This document shows positions 7,933 to 15,572 of a stretch of 35,118 bases of DNA, in pieces. Made by a program: the position numbers and the translations under genes. The notes below the pieces were generated by a model. The model was not told the DNA's origin, ran no database searches, and saw nothing but the letters and a program-made list of their open reading frames with translations. Origin of the DNA: AM-0621 sp964386705. GTDB taxonomy: Bacteria > Planctomycetota > Planctomycetia > Planctomycetales > Planctomycetaceae. The stretch is taken from assembly GCA_964386705.1 (NCBI GenBank), contig CAYLTY010000072.1:1-35118 (forward strand), given 5' to 3'. Every line of letters starts with the position of its first letter. Position 1 is the first letter of the stretch.

Positions 7933-9100
7933 TATTGATGATCGACCGCGTTCGCTGGTTGTCATCGGCGATCCGCAGTCACGCCGCCTGATAAAGCTGC
8001 GTGAAGCAGCCACTCAGTGTGATCTGGATATGTCAGCGATCAGCTACGGCGAGTCGCTGCGCGCCGACTTCTGGCATCGCTGTTGTGACAGCAACACCCT
8101 CGTTCGAATCGAATCGCCCGGAGATCACTGGGAAACAACTCGGCTGCTCCTGCAATCCGGCATCGAGCCTATGGAACAACTGCGACGGGTTCCACTCCGT
8201 GCTTCCGAATTACCGGATCAGCCTTATGAGCGCGGCGAGATTGTACATCCTCTCCAGTGGTTTCTCGGATTCTCGAAGACACTGCAGCAGATCGAAGAAC
8301 TTGGAGAGTCATCTGGTGTGCGCTGGATGAACTCGCCCACGGCGATCAGCACAACCTTCGACAAGCAGCATTGTTGCCGACTGTGGTCAACGGCCGGGTT
8401 ACCCGTCCCTCCTGCCTATGAAGACATCAAGACCTATTCTCGACTCCGCGAGGCGATCACTGATCGGCACGCGCGGCTTTTTATTAAATTGCGATATGGA
8501 TATTCAGCGATGGGCGCCGTCGCGCTCGAATGGCGAGACAATCTGGTCCGCGCCATCACGAGCGTCGAAGTCACCTGGAATGCGGGACGTCCGAGGCTGT
8601 TCGTCACCAAGCGGCCGCGAGTGCTACAGCACGAATTCGAGATCGCATGGCTGATTGATACGCTCGCGATGGAAGAGATCGTCGTCGAAGACTGGCTCCC
8701 TAAGGCGCGGTGGCACGGCAAACAATTCGATTTGCGGATCGTCGCGATTGGCGGTCGGGCCAAACATGTTGTGGGACGGGCCAACAGCTCGCCCTTTACC
8801 AATCTCAATTTGGACGCCGACCGCATCGACCGCGCAGACGTTGAACAACATCTCGGTTCCAATTGGCATTCCGTCATCTCCCTGGCAGAACAGGCCGCGA
8901 AGCGAATCTCTGGCGCGTGGTATCTCGGAATGGACGTACTTGTGCGGCCATGCTTGCGTCGCGCTGTAATTCTGGAAGCTAATGCCTTCGGAGATAACCT
9001 GCCGTGCTTACTCAGTGACGGACAAACTACCTACGAAGCTGAATTGAGAACTTACCTCGCCACTGTCGACAAGAGGGAAATGTCAGACTCATTGGTATGA
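7922..9100 (+). CDS. STM4014 family protein (ATP-grasp-like)
   Basis: 392 residues from ATG 7922, which lies inside the last codons of the STM4015-type gene with GGAG 11 nt upstream. The N-terminal domain looks like a pre-ATP-grasp region (SLVVIGDPQSRRL). The C-terminal part has ATP-grasp features: LFIKLRYGYSAMGAVAL as a candidate nucleotide-binding Lys/loop, EDWLPKARWHGKQFDLRIV near residue 260, and GMDVLVRP followed by ILEANAFGDNLP, the acidic/Asn pair that usually binds Mg-ATP. ATP-grasp enzymes ligate carboxylates to amines or thiols, and several modify peptides. The family assignment comes from the strict gene order with STM4015 and STM4013 relatives; the reaction is unknown. Confidence 0.88.
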   Translation: MPNDIDDRPRSLVVIGDPQSRRLIKLREAATQCDLDMSAISYGESLRADFWHRCCDSNTLVRIESPGDHWETTRLLLQSGIEPMEQLRRVPLRASELPDQPYERGEIVHPLQWFLGFSKTLQQIEELGESSGVRWMNSPTAISTTFDKQHCCRLWSTAGLPVPPAYEDIKTYSRLREAITDRHARLFIKLRYGYSAMGAVALEWRDNLVRAITSVEVTWNAGRPRLFVTKRPRVLQHEFEIAWLIDTLAMEEIVVEDWLPKARWHGKQFDLRIVAIGGRAKHVVGRANSSPFTNLNLDADRIDRADVEQHLGSNWHSVISLAEQAAKRISGAWYLGMDVLVRPCLRRAVILEANAFGDNLPCLLSDGQTTYEAELRTYLATVDKREMSDSLV

Positions 9101-9145
9101 GCAGCGGCGACTACGAGGTCCACTGAAGCAAACTGCGAGAGGCGA

Positions 9146-9943
9146 ATGGCGGCGTTCAAGATCGGAGTTTCAGATCTGCTGCTGATGACGTTTGACGCAT
9201 TGCGTTACGACGTTGCGGAGCAAGCTCTGCATGCCGGCCGAACGCCGTTTCTGCGCGGTCTTATTAACCACTGGGAGCCAAGGCACACTTCCGGAACTTT
9301 CACGTACGCTGCTCACGCGGCGTTGTTCGCGGGTTTCTGGCCAACGCCGATCGCTCCCGGGCCTCACCCGCGTCCCTTTGCCCTGAAGTTCGCAGGTAGT
9401 CGCTCCATTGATCGCAACACGTGTGTGCTGGAAGGAGACAACATCGTCAGCGGACTGCGCAGCCGCGGCTATCAGACGGTCTGCATCGGCGGCGTGGGCT
9501 ATTTCAACAAACTGAACCCATTGGGAAATGTATTTCCCGCTCTGTTCGAAGAAAGCCACTGGAGACCGGAGTTCGCAGTCAGCGAAGTTCATTCCACACG
9601 CGAGCAAGTCCAGCAAGCCGTTGAGTCAATCAATGCGGCGTCAGTAGAGAAGCCTCTATTCCTTTTCGTAAACCTGTCAGCACTTCATTCGCCAACACAC
9701 ATTTATGTGAAGGGTGCAACGATCGACTCAGTAGAAACGCAGGCGGCCGCGCTGGCATACGTCGATCAGCAGATACCGCCTCTATTCACGGCCCTCGCTC
9801 GCCGCCGTCGCGGTGGAGTCGCCTACCTGATGTCCGATCATGGAACACTGTTTGGCGAAGATGGCTATACCGGCCATCGAATCGCTCATCCCAGAATCTG
9901 GGAAATTCCCTACGCCGAACACTCCTGGGAGCCGTTGCCATGA
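9146..9943 (+). CDS. STM4013/SEN3800 family hydrolase (alkaline phosphatase superfamily)
   Basis: 265 residues; GAGAGGCGA immediately precedes the ATG, 45 bp after the ATP-grasp-like gene. It has the metal-binding signature of the alkaline phosphatase/sulfatase superfamily: TFDALRYD at residues 15-22 (D17), a Thr nucleophile candidate in SGTFTYAAHAA (T51 or T53), SDHG (D231, H232) and GYTGHRIAHP (H244 or H248). There is no Cys/Ser FGly motif, so it is more likely a phospho- or phosphodiester hydrolase than a sulfatase. It is smaller than secreted sulfatases and has no signal peptide, so it should act in the cytoplasm. Its stop codon overlaps the next start (ATGA), consistent with a tight operon. 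Confidence 0.9.
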   Translation: MAAFKIGVSDLLLMTFDALRYDVAEQALHAGRTPFLRGLINHWEPRHTSGTFTYAAHAALFAGFWPTPIAPGPHPRPFALKFAGSRSIDRNTCVLEGDNIVSGLRSRGYQTVCIGGVGYFNKLNPLGNVFPALFEESHWRPEFAVSEVHSTREQVQQAVESINAASVEKPLFLFVNLSALHSPTHIYVKGATIDSVETQAAALAYVDQQIPPLFTALARRRRGGVAYLMSDHGTLFGEDGYTGHRIAHPRIWEIPYAEHSWEPLP

Positions 9944-11304
9944 TACCGCTACCCTCGCTTGTAGAAGCAAATGACGGTGCCCTGCATGAAGCAAGTGCAC
10001 CTCAAGCGGAGAACGAGCCGCTCGTCTCGTACGCTTATTCCTACCCGCACAAATCATCATATCGCCCGCTGAGTCTGGCCTTGCCTTTACGCGACGTCTG
10101 GGCGAGGGACGAACAGAGCCAACTGGCTTTATATCTGCACATTCCATTTTGCGAGATGCGCTGCGGCTTCTGTAACCTGTTCACTCAGTCGCAGCCCGTG
10201 GCGGACCAGGTAGTACACTATGTCGAGACCGTGAAACGCCAGATGCGGGTCGTTCGTAACGAACTACCGAGTGCGCGATTTGCCATGTTCGCATTGGGTG
10301 GTGGCACGCCAACATTCCTGGAAGCGCGGCAACTGGATGACCTGCTCGCCAGCGTCGAATCGACCTTCGACTTCGATCTCAGCCGGGCACCAACTTCAGT
10401 CGAGACATCCCCTGCGACGGCAGACCACAGTCGTTTGAGTGTTCTGGCGGCACATGGAATCGAACGCATCAGCATTGGAGTGCAATCCTTCATCGAAGCG
10501 GAAGCTCGTGCGTTTGGTCGCCCTCAGCAGAGATCAGACGTCATTCGTGCTTTGGAACTGATCCGTTCGCACAACTTCCCGGTTCTCAACATCGACCTGA
10601 TCTATGGTGACGAGATTCAGACCCGCGCCTCGTGGCAGGAGTCCCTCGATATCGCACTCAGCTTTGACCCCGAAGAGTTATATCTTTATCCGCTCTACGT
10701 TCGCCCCGAAACCGGCTTGGCCCGCACCGGACACCGCGCAGCACAGCACCGCATTGATCTCTATCGCTGCGCACGCGATCGGCTTCTCGAAAATGGGTAC
10801 GAGCAACTTTCCCTGCGCTGCTTCCGACGTCTGAAGCAGAACACGATAACCACATTATACTCCTGCCAGCGTGACGGCATGATCGGTCTCGGATGCGGAG
10901 CGCGCTCCTATTCCCGCGATTTGCACTACGGAACTCTCTTCGCCGTTACTCAGGCGGGCGTGCGGGCGATCCTCACTGAATGGATGCAGCAAACTGATGA
11001 AGAGCTGCAGCTGGCAACTCACGGCATCTGGCTTTCGGACGAAGAACAGCGCCGCCGGTTCGTCATTCTCGGTCTACTTCAATGTTCCGGACTGAGCATC
11101 GACGAATACAGGGCACAATTCTATCAATCACCGATTGATGACATCCCAGAGCTAGCCGACCTGACAAATGCCGGATGGCTACAAACAAACGGTGACCGAT
11201 TGACGTTAACAGAAACTGGCATCGAGCATTCCGACACCATTGGTCCGTTGTTGTATTCCAACCAGGTTCGCAAACGACTTCGCGAGTTTGTACGGCTCAA
11301 ATAG
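9940..11304 (+). CDS. STM4012 family radical SAM protein (HemN/HemW-like)
   Basis: 454 residues, start overlapping the previous stop by 4 bp. The radical SAM cluster motif is in LYLHIPFCEMRCGFCNLFTQ with C71, C75 and C78 (CX3CX2C), in the HIPFC context of coproporphyrinogen-oxidase-like enzymes. A SAM-binding GGGTPTFL and a DLIYG segment follow, with a HemN-like C-terminal domain. Family context (STM4013 before, STM4011 after) separates it from true HemN or HemW. It would cleave SAM to start radical chemistry on an unknown substrate. HemW-like proteins can bind heme or act as methyltransferases, so porphyrin chemistry is a possible alternative to peptide modification. Confidence 0.93.
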   Translation: MIPLPSLVEANDGALHEASAPQAENEPLVSYAYSYPHKSSYRPLSLALPLRDVWARDEQSQLALYLHIPFCEMRCGFCNLFTQSQPVADQVVHYVETVKRQMRVVRNELPSARFAMFALGGGTPTFLEARQLDDLLASVESTFDFDLSRAPTSVETSPATADHSRLSVLAAHGIERISIGVQSFIEAEARAFGRPQQRSDVIRALELIRSHNFPVLNIDLIYGDEIQTRASWQESLDIALSFDPEELYLYPLYVRPETGLARTGHRAAQHRIDLYRCARDRLLENGYEQLSLRCFRRLKQNTITTLYSCQRDGMIGLGCGARSYSRDLHYGTLFAVTQAGVRAILTEWMQQTDEELQLATHGIWLSDEEQRRRFVILGLLQCSGLSIDEYRAQFYQSPIDDIPELADLTNAGWLQTNGDRLTLTETGIEHSDTIGPLLYSNQVRKRLREFVRLK

Positions 11305-11382
11305 GTGAATTACCCAGCCTTCGAACCATCGCCAGACCAAGTCACAAAGCTGTCATAATCCTGAGTTGCGAAACGCCCCGCT

Positions 11383-12270
11383 ATGAATCTGTCTGTGCTC
11401 TACCGCGGCCATCTCACCAGCTGTAACTACGGCTGCGGTTATTGTCCGTTTGCGAAACGAACGGAATCAAAGGCACGCCTGCAGGAAGACCGGTCAGCAC
11501 TACAGCGGTTTGTGAGTTGGATCGAGTCTCAAACGACGCATCGCTGGCAAATACTAATTACCCCGTGGGGCGAGGCGCTGGTACGTTCGTGGTATCGCAA
11601 TGCTCTCGCAGAACTGAGTCATTGCGAGCATGTTGAAATGGTTGGTGCTCAAACCAATTTGTCGTGCGGCATAGACTGGATCAGCAACTGCCAGCCGGAG
11701 AAGCTCTCGCTGTGGGTAACGTTTCATCCCACGGAAGTGCAGTGTTCACAATTCGTCCGCAAAGTCATGCAGTTTCGCAAACGCGGCGTGCGTCTCTCCG
11801 TAGGCATGGTTGGTACGACATCAGCATTCGCCGAGATTGCCGCCCTGCGCCGCGAGCTGCCTTCAGACATCTACCTGTGGATCAATGCTCAACAACCTCG
11901 ACCACGCCCCTACACTTCCGGCGAAGTTGAGTTCCTGAAATCCATCGATCCACATTTCGAAGTAACACTACGACCGCAACAGACCAAGGGCCTGCCATGT
12001 CGAACCGGAGAAACCAGTTTCACAGTGGACGGACACGGCGACATCCGACGCTGCCACTTCGTGGGTGATATTCTTGGTAACATTAGTGATGTCGATTGGA
12101 CGCAGTCGCTTCAGCCCCGACTTTGCCCGAATCGGACCTGCCACTGTTTTCTGGGATTGGCCCACTTCGAACCACTCGGCCTGAATGAGCTATTCGGCAA
12201 CAACCTGCTATTCCGCAACAAAGATATGCTCACCACAGCGGGTCGCGGAGTTTATTATCCGAGTACATAG
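11383..12270 (+). CDS. STM4011 family radical SAM protein
   Basis: 295 residues, 78 bp after STM4012-type gene, with no strong ribosome binding site. The SAM cluster cysteines are C14, C18 and C21 in LTSCNYGCGYCPFAKR. The C-terminal part contains C206, C224 (RRCHF), C248, C253 and C255 (NRTCHCFLG), a SPASM/twitch-like arrangement that should hold an auxiliary Fe-S cluster, as in peptide-modifying enzymes such as anaerobic sulfatase maturases and sactisynthases. The reaction and substrate are unknown. Its last 16 bp overlap, tail to tail, the 3' end of the J-domain gene on the other strand, with no room for a terminator between them. Confidence 0.92.
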   Translation: MNLSVLYRGHLTSCNYGCGYCPFAKRTESKARLQEDRSALQRFVSWIESQTTHRWQILITPWGEALVRSWYRNALAELSHCEHVEMVGAQTNLSCGIDWISNCQPEKLSLWVTFHPTEVQCSQFVRKVMQFRKRGVRLSVGMVGTTSAFAEIAALRRELPSDIYLWINAQQPRPRPYTSGEVEFLKSIDPHFEVTLRPQQTKGLPCRTGETSFTVDGHGDIRRCHFVGDILGNISDVDWTQSLQPRLCPNRTCHCFLGLAHFEPLGLNELFGNNLLFRNKDMLTTAGRGVYYPST

Positions 12271-13742
12271 CGGGCGGTGTGATAAGCCACTCGCAGGCTC
12301 AGGTCGCCGCGCAGAGTTTCCGCCAGCGTGTCTTCCGTCTTCAAACCCGGCCAGAACTCATTGAAGACTTCGCAGACTCGATAGGGGTGAACGGCTTCCG
12401 AAACCATGAACTCCAGCAAGCGTCCGCGCAAAGCCGGGTATTCCAGCTTGCGATGATTCTCGATAAAGGCCCGAATCGCCGCCAGAGCGTTCTCGTCCGG
12501 CTGCTGCCACAGCCCCGGCGTGTGCTGCTCGCAGAAACCGACTAGCGCCGAACCGATACACCACACAGCGACGGCCGCCCCTTCCATGCAATGATCGAAC
12601 TGGTCGAGGGTTTGGAACGGATCGGCAAAGTATTGCGGCAAGAGCCGTCGGAAAATCGTCACCTGTTCCGCAGGGGAACCCGCATTAGACGCCAGCAGCA
12701 GTTCCGCCCAAGGCATGGTCCACGGGTTGGAGTCCAGCTTTGCAAATTCATCCCAGCAGCGAGCGATCTCACACAGCATGTCGGCATCGTCTCCACAACG
12801 ATGAGCAACTGCCGTAGACAACGTGTCGATCTCGCGCACCCAGGCCTGAATCCACCCGCGACGGTGCTCGAGCGTCTCGTCTCGCACAACGCGACGATCG
12901 ACTGGAGTTGCCAACTGCCGCACTGCTTCCAGCAACAATGCTCCCCACAGAGCTTGATGGTCATACGCGTATTGCCCGCGAAACCGCTCCAGATCGGAGA
13001 CGATCGTTCCATGATCTCCAGTCCGGCCACAGGCCTTCCAGCGTGCGATGAGCAATTCATAACGCGTCTCGGGGCTGATTCCAGCATCCCTTTCCAGCGC
13101 ATCGTTCACACGCAATGACAACGCTTCATAGGGCGACCGCTCGATCTCGTTCTGATAGAGCTCAATCACCTGCCGCTGCTGCCATCCCGGTGCAGTCATG
13201 CCACGAATCAACCAGTTGCAGCGGTGCGAACCTGATTCCAACGCCGGATTCAGCATCAGCATCCAGTACAGGCGCACGAAATAGTTGGCATCGGCGATGC
13301 CGTTCACAACCTGCTGCCTCAACTGTTGATACACGTCCGCTTCGTCACCACCCTTGTTGAGCTCGTCCCAAATCTCATCAACGCTAGCAGCGGGCTTTCC
13401 GACGGGATTGAGTCGCTCTTGAGGCTCTGTCGTCGTTCCTGCCCTGCCCAGCGGATCCGGGGGTGACACGGTCACGTCAATCGCAGGAGCATCAGCGGGC
13501 GCTGGATTAACTTCATCCGTGTTCGAGTAGAGGTCCCGATACTCCAGTGTCTGCTGAACCGATTCATAAGCCGCGCGAATCTTCTGAAACTCGTCGGGCG
13601 CCTGCTCTGGCTTGAATAGCTTAATGAGCTTCAGGTAAGCCCGCTTGGCATCGCGCGCAGCCGCGGTGCGATCAATGCCCAGCAACCGAAACGGATCTGT
13701 CGGCCAGTCAGCAGGGTTTTCAGGAAGATGATGATCTGACAA
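12255..13742 (-). CDS. Divergent J-domain protein of the HscC operon
   Basis: 495 residues. Residues about 15-70 form a J-domain (DPFRLLGIDRTAAARDAKRAYLK... followed by FQKIRAAYESVQQ), but the HPD loop reads KPE at residues 44-46. The rest is helical, tryptophan-rich and unrecognised; an Ala/Pro-rich linker near 80-120 separates the J-domain from it. J-domains stimulate Hsp70 ATPase through HPD, so loss of H and D suggests either a specialised partner for the divergent Hsp70 encoded upstream or an inactive J-like adaptor. It is the third gene of the operon, 30 bp after the unknown 585-residue protein, and its stop codon lies within the 3' end of the opposing radical SAM gene. Confidence 0.9.
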   Translation of the reverse strand: MSDHHLPENPADWPTDPFRLLGIDRTAAARDAKRAYLKLIKLFKPEQAPDEFQKIRAAYESVQQTLEYRDLYSNTDEVNPAPADAPAIDVTVSPPDPLGRAGTTTEPQERLNPVGKPAASVDEIWDELNKGGDEADVYQQLRQQVVNGIADANYFVRLYWMLMLNPALESGSHRCNWLIRGMTAPGWQQRQVIELYQNEIERSPYEALSLRVNDALERDAGISPETRYELLIARWKACGRTGDHGTIVSDLERFRGQYAYDHQALWGALLLEAVRQLATPVDRRVVRDETLEHRRGWIQAWVREIDTLSTAVAHRCGDDADMLCEIARCWDEFAKLDSNPWTMPWAELLLASNAGSPAEQVTIFRRLLPQYFADPFQTLDQFDHCMEGAAVAVWCIGSALVGFCEQHTPGLWQQPDENALAAIRAFIENHRKLEYPALRGRLLEFMVSEAVHPYRVCEVFNEFWPGLKTEDTLAETLRGDLSLRVAYHTARYVLG

Positions 13743-13772
13743 CGGAATGCGTCCTTACCAACCGCTGCGCCC

Positions 13773-15530
13773 CTACTTCTGAGGCGAACTGGGCATGCCC
13801 TTCAATTTATGCTGCAACCTGATAAGCGACTGAGTCCTTTTAATCTCCTCGGACCGATGAGGCTCGCGGCTTTTAAGTCGCCGTAAAGGAGATTCCAAGG
13901 ATGCAAGCGTCTCATGATCCAGCTTTGGTATCCGCAAATACAAATGCTCCAACCCCCAAGGCTGATCGAGGAACTCGTCTAATTCAACAACACTACTTCC
14001 AAGATTAATCGTACCCGTTGAATCAATCTTGGCCGGCACCACGAAATGAAGACGAAGTACGTTGACACCGTTCTGCAAGCTCTCACCCCTCGCACCAGCA
14101 TCGTTGATTTTCTCCAGTCGCAGGTCCAGAACGGCTAAGAGTTCCAGGTAGTCACCCCCGACGTCTGGAAAATCACGCATGCGTTTTTCCAATAGAGCCT
14201 GTGCAGACCTGACCGCTTCCACCGAGAGTTCACTGACTCGCTCCACGAGGAATGCACGTCCCCCCTTCGAATCCAGCAAAGTTGCGACAGCAAAGTCTTT
14301 CGAGCGAGAGAGACCCACGCGGATATCGCGGTTCGCCTTTTGCTCGGCATCGTGAATCTCCAGCGCATCCAATCGCGCCTTCAAATCTGACCGCAGTTGA
14401 TCCCAGGCGTCGCCGCTTCCTGCCGACTCGTCGCCTCGTTCATACTGCTTCAGGATGCGTCGTACCTGCAGCGCTGGCAGCGTTGGAATCAACTTCTGCA
14501 GTGCAGCGCGCTGCGCGGAAGAATCAAGGATGCCCTGAATCTCCTCATCAGGTAATGAACTGGTGACGTGATCCTCGGTGGATCGATTCAAAACGTCCCT
14601 GGCAAGCTGACGTGAGAGGATAGTAGTCGCCACATCCGCACCCAACTGTGTCATTCGCCCATCGACCTGTCCGACGTCGAACCGGTATCTGCCGTGTTCA
14701 TCTCGTAATTGAGGAGTTGAGTAGATCGTGGGATTAAAACGTGGAGTTGGCGGACTGCTGCTTGCGCAGCCTCGAACGACCATGATTGCCAAGGCAGTCG
14801 CAATCCATCCAAAACCTCGCCAGGACGAAGCCTCTTGATGGGCGGGGGCAGCATTAAGAGACGACGCCAGCTTCTTCTTAGGGATCGCAACTTCTTCGCG
14901 CAATAAGCCAGCAAAGAACCTCGGATCAAGCGCCCGTAAGTCAGGAGCTCCCTTCAGCAATTTGCGGGCGGCCTTGGACCACGCTCGGTCCCCGCACTCG
15001 TTGAGGAGCTCGCGACGTCGCACTGCCCGACGCGTCTGCGGCAGCACGGCCAGCTCCAGCGCAAACTCATAAATCCGTTGTTCCTGAGAACCCGCCTTGA
15101 ACTCAGGCAGCTGAGCCCCACGCATGAACCCCAGCCAATTCTTCAAGCGAACTGCAATTGTTGGTCGCACTTCCAACTGACCAAGCTGCCACCAACGTTC
15201 TTCGCTTGGCAACGTCCGCAGTTCCGGGGCCAGCCGAATCACTCGCTCGTGATTCCGTTCGTCGCACCAGCTTTCATACTCGATTAATACGGGATCGAGC
15301 TTGGCGAGCTGTTCAGGTTCGGCAGCCACAATTCGAGCCGCCTCGATGAACGCGGGCGGAGCCTCAAAGTCCTGCTCAGCGAGCAGGCGAAACACCTGCC
15401 GACGCGCTTCCGCTGGAGTCAATTCCGCCGAGATCTCAAGCCATTGGCAAGCCCAGGCGCGCAGTTCCTGCTTGTCGGGAGGTAACCCTGCGGTCGTTGT
15501 CGAAGTGTCCTGAGTGTTCTCCATGCACAT
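13773..15530 (-). CDS. Large hypothetical protein between hscC and the J-domain gene
   Basis: 585 residues (583 if the second ATG, 15522-15524, is used). I do not recognise a family. The N-terminal 200 residues are helical and charged. A short hydrophobic stretch at about 239-253 (FGWIATALAIMVV) followed by RGC may be a membrane anchor. The C-terminal 300 residues are helical and acidic, with no signal peptide at the start. It lies 42 bp downstream of hscC and 30 bp upstream of the J-domain gene, all in the same direction, so it is very likely a third component of the same chaperone module: membrane tether, client or nucleotide-exchange-like partner are all possible but unproven. Confidence 0.85.
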   Translation of the reverse strand: MCMENTQDTSTTTAGLPPDKQELRAWACQWLEISAELTPAEARRQVFRLLAEQDFEAPPAFIEAARIVAAEPEQLAKLDPVLIEYESWCDERNHERVIRLAPELRTLPSEERWWQLGQLEVRPTIAVRLKNWLGFMRGAQLPEFKAGSQEQRIYEFALELAVLPQTRRAVRRRELLNECGDRAWSKAARKLLKGAPDLRALDPRFFAGLLREEVAIPKKKLASSLNAAPAHQEASSWRGFGWIATALAIMVVRGCASSSPPTPRFNPTIYSTPQLRDEHGRYRFDVGQVDGRMTQLGADVATTILSRQLARDVLNRSTEDHVTSSLPDEEIQGILDSSAQRAALQKLIPTLPALQVRRILKQYERGDESAGSGDAWDQLRSDLKARLDALEIHDAEQKANRDIRVGLSRSKDFAVATLLDSKGGRAFLVERVSELSVEAVRSAQALLEKRMRDFPDVGGDYLELLAVLDLRLEKINDAGARGESLQNGVNVLRLHFVVPAKIDSTGTINLGSSVVELDEFLDQPWGLEHLYLRIPKLDHETLASLESPLRRLKSREPHRSEEIKRTQSLIRLQHKLKGMPSSPQK

Positions 15531-15572
15531 CGTTCCGTCGGTATCATCGAGTCAGCATAAGCCTCGTTCACG

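Noticed and set aside
9146..9943. STM4013-type hydrolase as a sulfatase
   Set aside because: No C/S-x-P-x-R formylglycine motif and no signal peptide; better described as a phosphatase-superfamily hydrolase.
9940..11304. Annotation as hemN/hemW
   Set aside because: The HIPFC motif is shared, but the strict context with STM4013 and STM4011 relatives favours the STM4012 family.
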